The notes beneath the pieces are model-generated. The model worked only from the letters and a program-made list of their open reading frames with translations. It was not told the origin of the DNA and did no database searches. A stretch of 64,000 nucleotides of DNA from assembly GCA_037179385.1 (NCBI GenBank), contig CM074185.1, positions 7,683,371-7,747,370 on the forward strand, given 5' to 3'. The position numbers and the translations under genes are program-made. Below, piece by piece: positions 10,794-22,784 of this stretch. This stretch comes from Holothuria scabra (lineage: Eukaryota; Echinodermata; Holothuroidea; Aspidochirotida; Holothuriidae). Each line of letters starts with the position of its first letter. Position 1 is the stretch's first letter.

Positions 10794-12770
10794 CACCCCC
10801 TCTACAAATTTTTGGCTGGGCCGCACGCGTGCATATGCAGAAGGGCCCGGTTCCGGTTCGCATGCAGTTTGAAACAATGTACGCGAGCAATATTGGCGCG
10901 TCGCACGCTGCATCCAGGCGTGCAGCACGTAACAGCTAGCCAGGAAATTGACAAACCATTCCCCTCAAACGCGCCCTCTCAGCTTGTGTGTGGAATGCGC
11001 GCAGGATGCACGCTGCATGCCAAAGCGGGCCAGAGGCGAACATTTTGAAACATTGTTCGCGAGCAGCGCGGGGCGAAGGCTTCCTTGTGCGTCAAGCCCG
11101 CGCGCTGCCGCTAGATGTCTTCCTTGCATGTAATTTCATGCGCAGAAGTCTTCTTTGCGCATCAAGCCGACCCGCTGGAATCAATTCCCTGAACATCAGG
11201 TCTTCCTTTAAATTGTTGCATATGCATCACATTTAATTTGAAAATGTTCACTTCTGGACTGTTTCCTTCAATTAAGTCTGTATAGCTGAAAATTACTGCT
11301 GCATTTATAAGGTAGGTTGCGTGATAGCATGCATGCAGATACTTGCATAACCCAGTGCAATGGCTACCAGATGCTATGAAAATTACATGTAGAACTATAA
11401 AAAGGAGCTTCTATGGTCTAGCTAGCTTTCAAACTGCAGCCTGAAGAAATACCAGATTCCATTTGATATGGCAAGGAAGGTCCATTAAATTTCCACATGT
11501 AAACAACCTATACACTCCAGAAGTACAGTACTGTCTTAATTCAGATTAGCAAGTTAGAGTATATTCAATCCATTCAGGCTGAGTTGGAATTTTGGCAAAG
11601 AAGTTCAAGCAGTATACAATAGGTTCACTATAATAATTCATCTTACATTATGACACATAATGTATTTTAGAGGCTATGGTTCCATCTTGACTCTCAATGG
11701 ATGCATGCAACAAGGATGCATGCAGAAATTGGACTACAGGTACAGAATGCACAGTTTCAGCATCTGTTATCCAAGTGCCAAAAGCTAACTTTTCAAGCTA
11801 CAGTATGTAAGTCCATCACTCACCATGTATACTCCACAACAAAATGTTCCTTTTTCAGTACACTGTAGCTACAGTATTTTGGCAAAATGGTACAAAGTGT
11901 AAAGATACTGAGCATTCTTAGCTGAAGAATCTTTCACTGCATGTGATGAGCATTCCATACACAGACAACTATTACCCTACTGAGTTGTTTGTTGGTCAAA
12001 TTACTGAAGTCTTGCCTTCTCAGGTCTGCAGTACAGTACTGTCAAATAAATCCATAGCTCCATAAAACTCCAGCAACAAACTAGTCCCCTTTCAAACTGC
12101 TATGAAGTAGTGATATCATGTGAAGACACTGAATCTTTTACTGAATGTAGACTTTCAGTAAACAGCTAGTACTGCACATTCAATACTGAGCTACCCTATA
12201 TGCAGTGCCTTCATCTGCTTGTAAAGGAAATCACTGTAGTTCTTTTGTAGTCTTACCTTCACTATGCTTTATGTACATCCTTTGTAGAGGCCAGTATTTG
12301 AAAAAGACCTCCCTGAGAAATATGTGTGACTGACCAATCACAGTGGACTCAATACTGATGAGTCACTTCCTGATTATTTCAGCAAATTGACAAACAACTG
12401 CAACAACTGAAAACTGCATCATGTGACTGAGATTGCGTGCTGTTGGCGCGCGAGTAGTGCGCAACTGCATTTAAAAATTAAACTAAGTCCACATTGTTCA
12501 CGTGAGAATCTGTCAAAAGTATTTAAGTCCAATTCACACGCTACTGACGCGCTTTCTGCTTCTCAGCATGCGGATCCTCAGTAAGCTGGTGCACAACTTT
12601 GAGGATTTGGGGCTGTCATTTCTTGCAAAAATCAGCCTGAGTGTGCAGGTTGTGTGTTGGTTGCATACAAGTTTCAAACCTTTATGCGCCAGTTGCGTGC
12701 AAGGTTGTATGTTTGCTCTGGGCACATAAGCTGCACGCAACTAACGCACTAAAATTTGTAGAGGGGACAC
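10794..12770. mobile_element. Nested 1.98-kb TIR element, locally GC-rich
   Basis: The ends read inward CACCCCCTCTACAAATTTT and GTGTCCCCTCTACAAATTTT, so a 16-bp core is identical. The paralogous copy near 13,072-13,092 has the uninterrupted junction (AAGCCT to GTCTTTCC), which serves as an empty site. The ends of the element are rich in GCGTGCA-type words (10.8-11.2 and 12.4-12.75 kb), unlike the flanks. No transposase frame is seen, and the TSD is not clear. Confidence 0.6.
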
Positions 12771-13212
12771 GTCTTTCCTTGCTCACACAGAGCTTGTAAC
12801 TGGCATAGCTACCGGAAAATTCAGATACTGCAATGAGCTCTGTCACATGATAAGCAAAAGCCAGCCCTCGCTCACGGCATTCACATGCTACATGACTTAA
12901 CCGGCTAAAGAGGAATTCTGACCATTTCCTTACGGCGAACAGCTCTCTGTACTCCTTAAGGCATTGATTACGGGAAAGTGTTGTACCCGTAGAGTGTATC
13001 AGCCAATTGATTAGCATGTGTGCACCTATAAATGATGCCTTGGTGGGTGGGTAGAGGCCGCTCACGAGAGCTCAAGCCTAGTTGGCATGTCTTTCCTCCA
13101 TCACGCAGCGCTCGTAACTGGCATAGCTACCAGAAAATTTGCAAACTGCAATGAGCTCTGTCACATGATGTGCAAGAGCCTGCCCTCGCTCATGGCATTC
13201 ATGTGCTGCATG
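12771..13212 (+). repeat. Tandem duplicate of ~320-bp unit (parts of copies 1 and 2)
   Basis: Copy 1 is 10,751-10,793 plus 12,771-13,019; copy 2 is about 13,030-13,212 plus 14,892-14,965. They share CATAGCTACC, CAATGAGCTCTGTCACATGA, GAGCTCAAGCC and GAACAGCTCTCTGTAC at matching positions. Frames that cross this region on the minus strand are by-products of the duplication. Confidence 0.75.
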
Positions 13213-14891
13213 TAGGGCCAATGATTTTCTGCTTAAAAAAAAGCAAATTCTGTTTTTATATTTTAAATTCCATTTTTTCCGTTTCAATTTTCTCAAGATT
13301 CCATGAATTTCCGTTTCAGTACAGAAGGGTATATAATAGGGTTGTCAGTGATTAGCAATTAATCAGCCATCTGTCAATTCACTGCTGACGTATGTCTCCA
13401 AAACTTTCAACTTAGAATTAACATTTTTCAAGAAATAACAAGTTCAGCTTCCAAACGATATAATTCATGTCCTTATATCACGTATGAGTGCGTTTAAGTC
13501 ATGAACTGAAAAAAGTTTCAAAAACACTTGCTTAAAAATAAGGTCACTCAAACCTGACCTCACAAAGGGGAGGTCGGGTGTAATAAAATCTAAAAAATAA
13601 AAACTATCACTTCTAGAATAGCACTTAACCCCTGGCCTATGAGGAACTTTTTTCCAGTTGATTACACAGCCTATTAAAACAACAGATAAGCTACAGAAAT
13701 GACCAGTGATTGCAGAGTTAATTCTTTTGTTTCAATTATTAACAGGAATCCTTTAATTACCCAAAGAAGGGCACATATGTTACTGAGAATAAATCAGCCA
13801 TGTTCACAGCAACCAAATTTAATTGCATTTGGTAACAGATACCCAGTTTATATGATTCCAAAACCAGAGTTTGGATCTCTAAGCAGATGAGTTTGTAATG
13901 AAAGTTCCAATAACTGTTTATTAAGACCCACAACGTACATAGCAGCAGCTGTACACACGGTATTAACAGTCAGCTGAAAGACATGCTGTACATCCAACAA
14001 ACCTCTGCTATGAAGAATTGTGCTCACTGATTGGCTTCTTGTGTAAATGAATGAAGCAGCTTCTTTAAAAGTTTGGGGATTCCCCCTTCTAACATAGTTA
14101 TTAAGGGAGGGTGTCATGTTATTGCCAGTAGAAGAACACCCATTCTCTTAGCGTTCTTCTATTACCATACACACAGAGCAGCCAGCTAGCTGAAGGCAGT
14201 GTGTATATTTATACTGTGCATGTATAGCAGCAAGTCCAAGTAATGTGCTGCATACGTACAGTACATACAGCTATACAGGGATAGGAGTTGCAACAGTCTG
14301 TTACGTCAATTTACATGTACACAGGCGATAACTTGCACTGTCTACGATAGGTGAAATGATGTCTATAGATTTGATCGTTGCCTATAGCTCTAACGTTACA
14401 GTTTGCAAGTACTGTAAACTTAGGTGGCTAGCTAGGCCCTAGGCCTAGTTTTTGTTTTGGCTTCAAGCCACATCGTTTTTGGGGGCAATTAGAAATGAAA
14501 CAAATGTGCAGATCAGGCAAGTGTCAAAATTAAATATATCAGAGTCTGTCTGGCAGCTGTCTGCATATGGGGGCATGGCAGCTACTTTCGCAGTGGATGC
14601 TGCAGCGTACTGTGGCCTACGTGTAGCCTATACTTTGTGAACGATTGCTACTTTGCAATATTGAATGTCATATGTGAAGTTATACAGCTAGGTTGATTGG
14701 CGTGACGGGACAAGCTTGCTAATTCGGGAGGTTTCATTACTGTACATTTTGCACAAAATGATGAATTTTGAATGAAAATTTTCAAAAGTTGTCCAAAACA
14801 CCAAAGTCCGTAAAATTCTGTAAAAAAATGTTAATTTCTGTATTTTTTCGCAATTTCGTTTTTCAGCAATTGCTGGAAATCATTGGCCCTG
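13213..14891. mobile_element. Nested 1.68-kb TIR element with 6-bp TSD
   Basis: The ends are TAGGGCCAATGATTTTC and, reversed, CAGGGCCAATGATTTCC. TGCATG directly flanks both sides (13,207-13,212 and 14,892-14,897), and the paralogous unit at 12,886-12,900 has the intact target (CTACATGACTTAAC). No transposase is visible: the interior open frames are below 90 codons. The CAGGG-type end resembles hAT, but a 6-bp duplication is short for that group. Confidence 0.7.
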
Positions 14892-15970
14892 TGCATGACT
14901 TAATCCACTGAAGGGGAATTTCGACCATTTCCTAATGGGGAACAGCTCTCTGTACCCTGTAAGGAGAAGAAGGTTAAGTGTGACTAATCTCATGTATGGT
15001 GTGTGGGTTGGCCATATTGAGTGATGATCCCTATTGTTCTTGGTGGAGGTAAAAGGTCATTTTGGGTTACAAAAGGTCAAAAGATCAAAACCATGTAAAC
15101 ATGATTTCTCCAGAAAGGCACACGTGACTATGCTCATATTTGGGCTTGTGGGTTGGCCATATGGAGTAGAAAATTCCTGCCAATTTTTGTGGAAATGAAA
15201 GGTTATTAAGGCAAATGTCAAAGTCTGACAAACTTGTTTTTGCAGTATCATAAGAAATGCAACTTGTAGGGACCTCATACTTAGCATGCAGATGGTGCAT
15301 ACTGAATAAATGATCCCTATGATATTTGGTGGAGGTCATAGGTCATTTGGGGTCACTGCTTGTTAAATTCTGAAAACCTTGTTTACATGATATCTGAAGT
15401 TTGGAAGCTTGAGCAGATTTCATACTTGGTATGTATATAGATGAGTTATACTAGGGGAGAGAAGTCTATTGTTTTGGTGGAGGTCAAAGATCATTTGGCA
15501 TCAACAGTGGGGAAAGTCTAAAATTCTTGTTTACACAATATCTGATGATGGTGGTGGGAAGCTTGGATAGATTTCATACCTGTAGATGCATTATAGTTAA
15601 GGGCAGAATTCTCCTGTTTTTGGTGGAGGTTAAATGTCATTTTGGCTCACAAGGGGTCAAAGTCTCAATATCATGTTTACACAATATCTCATGGTTGCAG
15701 CCTTGGATACTGCAAAATTTCACACATAGTATGTGGATGTGATGTTGTGATGTGATATATATTGAGCAGAACCCTAGTTTTAGGTGGTCAAATGCCATCC
15801 AGGATCTAAGGAAGCTCGAATGCCTTTCCTTCATACTTTGTGGGTACTAGCTAGCTTACAGAGTACTGTCAACTTGATAAACATTACCCAGCACTGTCAG
15901 TTTGAAGAAGAAAAACTCAGACTTAAATTTCAGCAGCAAGGAATCACTTAGACTTGCCCTAAGTCTCTCG

Positions 15971-18239
15971 AGATGTTCCCTCCCAGCTGTAAGGATTCTT
16001 CTCTGTCACTATTCATACACGTCCCATTGGAATGAAACTTTTATCACATTCTGTAGATTTGGTTCCTCTTTCACATATGAAAATCAAATTTTTGCTTAAA
16101 CTTCCTCTTTAATGAATATCCAGCAAAAATTGCACAATGCCGAAGCCAATTGGATGATACAGTTAACTATCTTGAAAAATATTCATCTGATTTCTAAGAT
16201 GAATAAAACAATAGGGAAGTTAAAAATGATGTCGTACACAGTTGCAAAAGATACAAAGTCTCTCACGGCAAGCAGCAAGTTTGATCTGGCCGCTCAGCCG
16301 GCAGGCTGGAGTTTGTGAGCTATGCCACAGTCTTCGAGAACAGTTGTAAACAGGTGTTACACCACTTGCTCGTGGAAGCAATGGGCAGTGAGTAGTAATT
16401 TCAATGGTTGCATTGGAGCACAATGCGATGGAATCACCGTGAAGAATAGGACCAGAAATTAAATGAAAGGTGGATGGAAGGATTATGTAGAGACTTGGGA
16501 CAAGTCTAGAAATCACTGAGCCTTTGGCTCTCATCCGGTCATTAAAGAAACCCTATCAATTTAGAAAAAAACATCATATTACATTTCAGCGGCAAGGGGT
16601 CACCAAGTCTTTTGGCTTTTAAGTTAAAAGCAGCATCAAAGGAATAAAAAACTGTCACGGTAGAAATTGGAAAATAACCACAGTATCACTTCTTTTGGGG
16701 TACTAAATATTCTAAGTGCCTTAGCAAGTATTCATAAAAAATCTCCTGCAAATTACATTGTACCAGGGTGCTGTTACCAAAGGAGACAAAGCACTTACAG
16801 TACCTTTCCTTTATAGCTATCAGGATTGCGGACAGTAACTCCTAATTGTTGTACTCTCGAAAATTTAAGACCAAGTACAAAACTATTAGTAAGTGAAAAC
16901 AATATAGTTCTTATATCGTCTGCTAGATCTCATACCCTTGTGGCACGATTTCAACCATTGCCATAATATTGCCAGTCTTCAAAGAAATAAAAAAAATTAA
17001 TCTGTTTCTGTACGCCAGTGTTCACTTTTTTGATGGGTTCAGTAGAGCTTCAATCCAGTTTTAGAACATCGTCACATTTTAGCTGTTTCAAGAACAATCC
17101 GTAACCTTGTCAAAATTCATAAACAAATGTTTTCTAGACTCTTCATCCATTGCTGAAAAGCAATGTCAGTGACCAATGGAAAAAATTAGAATAATAAAAG
17201 AATCTCATCACATAAAAGTGCAGTAAAGTCCTTTGTCTAAAAGGCTGAAGCAGGTGGCAATGTTGATAGCTTGGAAGCAGGGATAGCGCTGAGCTCCGAA
17301 TTTAGTGGGTCCCAGCCTTGGTTTTTGGACCCCTTAAAAGTATAAAACATTAAATTTAAGGGGTCCACCAGGAATTTTAAAGGGTCCAATTCCCCGCCGT
17401 CTATACTTTTCCTCATGTTCAACCCTATTCTCCCCTGTAGGTACTTGAGTTAAATACTACAATGTTTAGGTGCTAAAAGTTTACTCCGTAGTGCTAAGTA
17501 AGAGTGAACACAATGATCTCAGAGAAAAATATGTGACATCAATGCTTTTGTTTGCTTTTCTGGTAATACTGTAGAGTGAAGGGTGCTGATTCCACAAATT
17601 TCAATTTTTTTTTTTTTTTTGTAGTATCGACCGATTATACTATAGCCTAATAGTTAATACCCGATTACCGATTTTTTAATTAAACAATCCTCCCGATGCC
17701 GATTACCTATAACAGATTATTAAAAAGAGGGAAGTTACATTTGTCACTTTAGTACGCGCCCGCCCTTGCTTCTTGCTTATCGTATTACCGTAACCAGTGC
17801 AGGATGGAAAATACTGGGAATAGCTCCGTTCGTTTCACGAACGGGATATCATTTTTGTAGGCGAAAGAGTTTCACTTCAAAATTGGAGATAATTTAGTCC
17901 AAAGGCCAACATCATGCTCTGTCTAGTTTTCATCCCCCAATCATGTCGGAACATCGCATTCTTTTACTGTACTGGGTTGTATTTGTGTTAATATACTGTA
18001 CAGTAGCTGCTACTCTCCCGCTTTAACGAACCCCATGTAAAGCAATCAAAGTAATCTTATCAGTTCTGGGCACCCGTATAACGTATCTTATGGTTTTTTC
18101 CGATATAAATATCCCCGGATATTTTTAGCAGTTCTCGTCCAAAACTAACGTCTTGTTTAAAAAGAATCTGCAACTGAAATGCACGTAAGTCCGATCCCCG
18201 AAAAATCCACGCATGCAGAGATTTGTGATGCCGTTTCTA
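15971..18239. other. Mostly unrecognised; repeat terminus at 16,591 and a hairpin at 17,327-17,366
   Basis: 16,591-16,625 carries GGCAAGGGGTCACCAAGTC...GGCTTTTAAG, the terminus seen at 8759. 17,327-17,338 and 17,355-17,366 form a perfect 12-bp stem (GGACCCCTTAAA). 17,630-17,720 holds a short CCGATTACC-type repeat. No convincing gene. Confidence 0.35.
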
Positions 18240-19150
18240 GGTGGATGTAGCGCGGGGCTTGTCCGGCTTTGCTAGCCGGCCGGCATTACAAGCGCGATCG
18301 TCGTATATAACACAAACTCAACGGGAAAACTTGTCTCGAGACTGAGTATTTTCGCACACTAAATCACATAGGCGAAGGCGCAAGTTGTGATTGGCTGCCT
18401 AGAATCAGCGAAATTTAACCAATCACGATGCCGGGGCTTATTCAAATTTTGCAATGGATCTTATGCATATGATGTCACCCATCAAAACATGATGCTTTGT
18501 TTGGCGGTAAAAACGCAAGTCTAGTGCATGCGTGTGCTAAGAAGTTTGCTACAAGAGACCACGTGCATTACTGTTTTCGTTTGCAATGACGTCATATGAC
18601 AACATTGCTTTAGTCCTGTAGTACGGAAGGAATGCTGGGAATGACTTAATTTATGCAAGATAATAACCACCGAACTACACAAGATTCTAGGTGATTAGTG
18701 TACAAAACGTGCACAGATATGTATGCAAAGCTTGGGGATTTGAAAAATCGGCAAAACACTGCAGCTAGATAGTCTGTACTATGTGTTTTGTGCAGAACAG
18801 TTTGTACAGCAACTTACGGGGCTCCTTCTGCGAGACAGCAAGGAATACACCTTGAGTGCTCTTCTAAATCGAATTCCATTTAATACTACCGCGTTACCGT
18901 TGTGGCGGAAAATATCGAACGATCATTCCCATTGCAGGGGTAGGGATCGTTCTTCGCATTTTCGTCTGTCACGGAAAGTGTTTACAACACGTGGTCAGTC
19001 ATTTCGTTAAAGTACGTTAGCTTTGTACAGGGATCTGAAGCGATAAAACCACACAGTTAAATCAATGTGTTTTCTGGGAGAGCGTTCGTTCGAACGGTGC
19101 ACTGTGAATGAAGCAATAAGCCCCGCCCCTTCACAGCGCAACAAGCGATA
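18240..19150. promoter_or_regulatory. CpG-rich promoter-like region
   Basis: GC and CpG content rise sharply against the flanks. Sites seen: TATATAA at 18,304, CCAAT boxes near 18,389 (reverse) and 18,418, CACGTG at 18,560, a palindromic CRE (TGACGTCA) at 18,587, and a GC box (CCCCGCCCC) at 19,121. It could drive a plus-strand transcript reaching the TRAF exon at 22,050 or a minus-strand gene. No first coding exon could be fixed. Confidence 0.35.
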
Positions 19151-19948
19151 TTTTTTGCAGGTTGCCTTCTTTGTAGTATAACATCAATACAGTTACGCTG
19201 GGGTCATAGCGTTTGGTTCGACTGTCAGAGAACTCCGTGCTGATATGGGGCATGAGACCATGTGTATATATGTGCACACTGCACAGTGTTTTTATGTGTT
19301 TTTGTATGGATATCGCGGAGCCAAACCGCCTTTAGTAAAAGATTGAATTGAAACCAGAACTTTCAAAAAGGAAGCCTCGTGCATAAGCCCATTGAATTTT
19401 TCGTAACAGGGAATATCCATGCTGGCTGAAGCCAAATTTCTTTGCGTCCAAGCTTACTTCTCGGGACGCGCTGGAAGAAGCCTAATTTATAAACTGCGCG
19501 TCCAGAGACAAAACCTTGCGTCTATGACGCGCAGACGCACTAAAACGCGAACCCTGCTTGGAAGTATTGTCAATATACGAGTTCTTTGTTTGAGGATTAG
19601 GCTAGCATGAAAGGGTTGGTTTTTCATTAGGAGGGCTAAGTCAAACAAACCTACAAGAAGTACTTAAAGGACTTGTCAATCAAAGCCTCTTCTCATAAGA
19701 AGGATTGAAGTAGTCAGACGGATTGGATGCAGTGCTTTATCTCCTTCCATAACAGGTCACTGGTTGTACACATAAATAGAAAAGGGCCATCCTTGCAATT
19801 TTGACATTTGGCTTTAAACCCCTGGTTAATTTCAATGTATAAATTCATACAAAATGAAATCAAAGCATTTGATAACGTTGGACAAAATTTAACTTGATCA
19901 TACTACCTGTATAGTTTCATTCTCCTCTTGATCCTTCCCATTTATTTT
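19151..19948. other. No feature recognised
   Basis: Short open frames only; no repeat family shared with the rest of the window. Confidence 0.3.
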
Positions 19949-21960
19949 TCTTTTTTGGTTTCGATGATAAGAGAAACCAATGCATTCATGATGGCGTGTG
20001 TGTATGTATGTGTGTGTGTAGGTGTGCGTGTGTATGTGTGTGTTGGTGTAGGTGTGTGTGTGTGTGACTGCTTTTTAACACGATATCTCAAGATTGGAAT
20101 GTCCGACAGTTTTCAAACTTGGTACATAGATGCGCCATATTGAGAGGAAGAACCCTATTGTTTTTGGTGGAGGTCAAAGGTCATGTGGGGTCACCAGGGG
20201 TCAAAGTCTAAAAACCTCGTTAACAGGATATCTCAAGATAGGAATGTCCGATAGTTTTCAAACTTGGTACATAGATGCACCATATTGAGAGGAAGAAACC
20301 TATTGTTTTTGGTGGAGGTCAAAGGTCATGTGGGGTCACCAGGTGTCAAAGTCTAAAAACCTTGTTAACACGATATCTCAAGATAGGAATGTCCGACAGT
20401 TTTCAAACTTGGTACATAGATGCGCCATATTGAGAGGAAGAAACCTATTGTTTTTGGTGGAGGTCAAAGGTCATGTGGGGTCACCAGGGGTCAAAGTCTA
20501 AAAAACTTGTTAACACGATATCTCAGGTTAGGAAACTTGGATAGATTTCATATTTGGTATGTGGATGTGTTATAGTCAGGAGATGGTTCCTATTGTTTTC
20601 GGCAGAGGTCAATGGTCATCTTGGGTCACCGGGGGTCAAAGTCTGAAAATCTCATTCACACAATATCTCAAGGAAGGATGCTTAGATATATTTCATATTT
20701 GGTATGTGGATGCGTTATGGTCAGGAGATAGTCCCTCTTGTTTTTGGTGGAGGTCAAAGGTCATCTGGGGTCACCAGAAGTCAAAGTCTAAAAACCTTGT
20801 AAACGTGATATATCAAGGTAGGAAACTTGGATAGATTTCATATTTGGTATGTAGATGCGTTATGGTCAGAAGATGGTACCTTTTGTTTTTTGTTGGAGGT
20901 CAAACGTCATCTTGGGTCACCCGGGGTGAAAGTCTGAAAAACTTGTTAACGTGATATCTCAAGGTAGGAAACTTTGAATAGAATTCATATTTAGTATGTG
21001 GATGCATTTTAGTCAATAGATGGTAATATGTAATTTTGGCGGAGATAGAGGGTCTCCTGGGGTCACCAGGGGTCAAAGTCAAAAATCTTCTTAACATGAT
21101 ATCTCAAGATAGGAAGCTTGGATAGATTTCATATTTGGTATGTAGATGCGTTATGGTCAGGAGATGGTCTGCAATATTTTTAGGGGAGGTGAAAGGTCAC
21201 CAGGGGTCAAAGTCTGAAAACCTTGTTTACACGATATCTCAAGGTAGAAAACTTTGAATAGAATTCATATTTGGTATGTGGATGCATTTTAAACAATAGA
21301 TGGTCCTATTTAATTTTGGCGAAGGTCTCCTGGGGTCACCAGTGGTCGAAAATCTTGTTAACATGAAATCTCAAGATGGGAAGCTTGGATAGATTTCATA
21401 TTTAATATGTAGATACGTTATGGTCAGGAGATGCTCCTGTTTTTTGTGGCAGAGGTCAAAGGTCATCCAGGGGTCAAAGTTTGAAATTTTTTAATGCGAT
21501 ATCTCAAGGTAGGAAACTTGAATACAATTCATATTTGGTTTGTGGATAGGTTATGGTCAGGAAATGGTCCATGTTGTTTTTGGTGGAGGTCAATGGCAGA
21601 TTTGTCAAGTATCCCTATTAAGGCGGAATAAATGCTGTACCCTCGATTTAGCCCCATTGTGTTTGGCAGAAATGAAAGGTCATCTGGGGTCTCCAGGGGT
21701 CAAAGTCTAGGAACCTTTTTAAATACGATCTTTCGAGATAGTCGTTTGTCCATCTGTCTGTCTGTCTGTTGTTTGCCTGTCTAGCTATGTATGGCTTTTA
21801 TTGAGGTCAAAAGGTCATCAGGAATGACAATTATTTTTTGAACATGGTAGTATAACATTTGAATGAGAAGAAAATGGTGCATGATGGCATTCTTTGAAAC
21901 GGAACATTTATGTATCATCGAAACCTCAATGCATTTTTGCATTCTGGTTCATTTTAAGTT
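19949..21960 (+). repeat. 145-bp tandem repeat element, copy II (head, GT tract, about 11 units, tail)
   Basis: Head: a pyrimidine run, then GGTTTCGATGATAAGAGAAACC-type hairpin sequence (19,957-19,978), then AATGCATTCATGATGGCGTG and a GT microsatellite (about 19,998-20,067). Units: AGGTCA-core positions 20,171, 20,316, 20,461, 20,606, 20,751 and 20,897, then more diverged units to about 21,720. Tail: 21,820-21,960, with TTTGAATGAGAAGA and ATCATCGAAACCTCAATGCA, recurs at 41,380-41,500. Every good unit contains AGGTCA-A-AGGTCA followed by two further GGGTCA half-sites. Confidence 0.85.
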
Positions 21961-22049
21961 TATTATTGATATTGATAGTATTTCTCTCTTGAGGCTGCAT
22001 AGATCTTGCATTTCTGGTTTATTAGGTAATTTTAGAAGTCTTTTCCCAG

Positions 22050-22784
22050 AAATTAAGGGAGCTTCTTGCTTGTACTCTCATAGTTATGGATAAGAATCTC
22101 CCTATCAAGATTGGACAGCATTTAAAGGAGACAACGACTGAAGAGGAATGGCTTGTCAAAGTTCTGAGAAGATGCATGATTCAGGAAGAAGTTTTGAACA
22201 AAAGCAGGTATATCCATGCTCAACTGCAGAGTCATTTGATACAGTGTGAAAAGAACATTCAACAGTTGCAGATAGATGTTATGCAGCAGGAGGCTGTCAT
22301 TTTTTATTTAGAGAGGCAAGAAGAAGATGCCAGAAATGGAACGTATGAGGGTAACTCTTTTAATGAGATTACAGATTATAGCCAAAAAAAAGCTGTAGAA
22401 AGAAGTGGATCACCTTGCATTGACTCTATAGATTTTTTTACTGGTGCTCAGGGTTACAAAATGTGTGCTAAGATTTATCTCAATGGGGAGGGGTCAGGCA
22501 AAGGCACCCATTTGTCAGTCATTTTGGTCCTGAAGAATGGCCCTTTTGACTGCATATTGCCTTGGCCCTTCAAGGGCTGTGTGACCTTTACCCTTCTTAA
22601 CCAAGATAATAAAGACCCCTTGAGACATGAGCAGTCATTTCTTTCTTCTCAAAGGGCAACAAAAGAGATAAGTGTTTTATCAGCCATTCATAAGTTTGCA
22701 CCTCACAAAGTGATAGAGAAATTTGAGGAAGGGTTTTTGAGGAATGATAAAATTGCTATAACAGTAAAAGTGGACTTGTTCTAG
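22050..22784 (+). CDS. TRAF-family protein, terminal exon (coiled coil plus MATH/TRAF-C domain)
   Basis: Adaptors of this family sit under TNF- and Toll-type receptors, trimerise through a coiled coil and bind receptor tails with the MATH domain. From the ATG at 22,086 the frame gives 232 residues. Residues 10-85 are a heptad-like helix (IQQLQIDVMQQEAV). Residues 87-232 match TRAF-C: GYKMC at 123, YLNGEGSGKGTHLS at 131, LPWPF at 158, and a closing ITVKVD strand. The frame is open upstream through an acceptor (TCTTTTCCCAG, exon start 22,050) that adds 12 codons, so this is probably the last exon of a spliced gene; the RING and zinc-finger exons are not seen. Odd points: the usual W-K-I strand at the start of TRAF-C is replaced by SFNEITDY (91-98), and the loop after LLNQDN is short. 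The stop is at 22,782-22,784; an AATAAA lies at 23,852. A processed copy remains possible. Confidence 0.85.
   Translation, partial: KLRELLACTLIVMDKNLPIKIGQHLKETTTEEEWLVKVLRRCMIQEEVLNKSRYIHAQLQSHLIQCEKNIQQLQIDVMQQEAVIFYLERQEEDARNGTYEGNSFNEITDYSQKKAVERSGSPCIDSIDFFTGAQGYKMCAKIYLNGEGSGKGTHLSVILVLKNGPFDCILPWPFKGCVTFTLLNQDNKDPLRHEQSFLSSQRATKEISVLSAIHKFAPHKVIEKFEEGFLRNDKIAITVKVDLF

Larger units (their letters stand above)
10669..15970 (+). mobile_element. Composite repeat element: head, duplicated 320-bp units, 145-bp array, terminus
   Basis: It begins with the head shared by the 19.95- and 27.64-kb elements (10,677-10,698: GGTT...GGGAAACC hairpin, then AATGCATTCATG and a GT-rich tract). Two copies of a roughly 320-bp unit follow, then five or six diverged 145-bp units (about 14,970-15,835), then the AGCAAGGAATCACT terminus near 15,937. 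The first 320-bp copy is split by an insertion at 10,794-12,770 and the second by one at 13,213-14,891. No protein domain is visible. A Helitron-like nature is possible but unproven. Confidence 0.55.

Noticed and set aside
12682..13065. 127-codon minus-strand frame
   Set aside because: It spans the right end of a nested element and a tandem-duplicated non-coding unit; the second copy of the unit does not keep the frame.
16485..16510. GAGACTTGGGACAAGTCTAG, similar to words in the MULE-type TIR
   Set aside because: A short self-complementary word without the rest of the TIR or a partner end.
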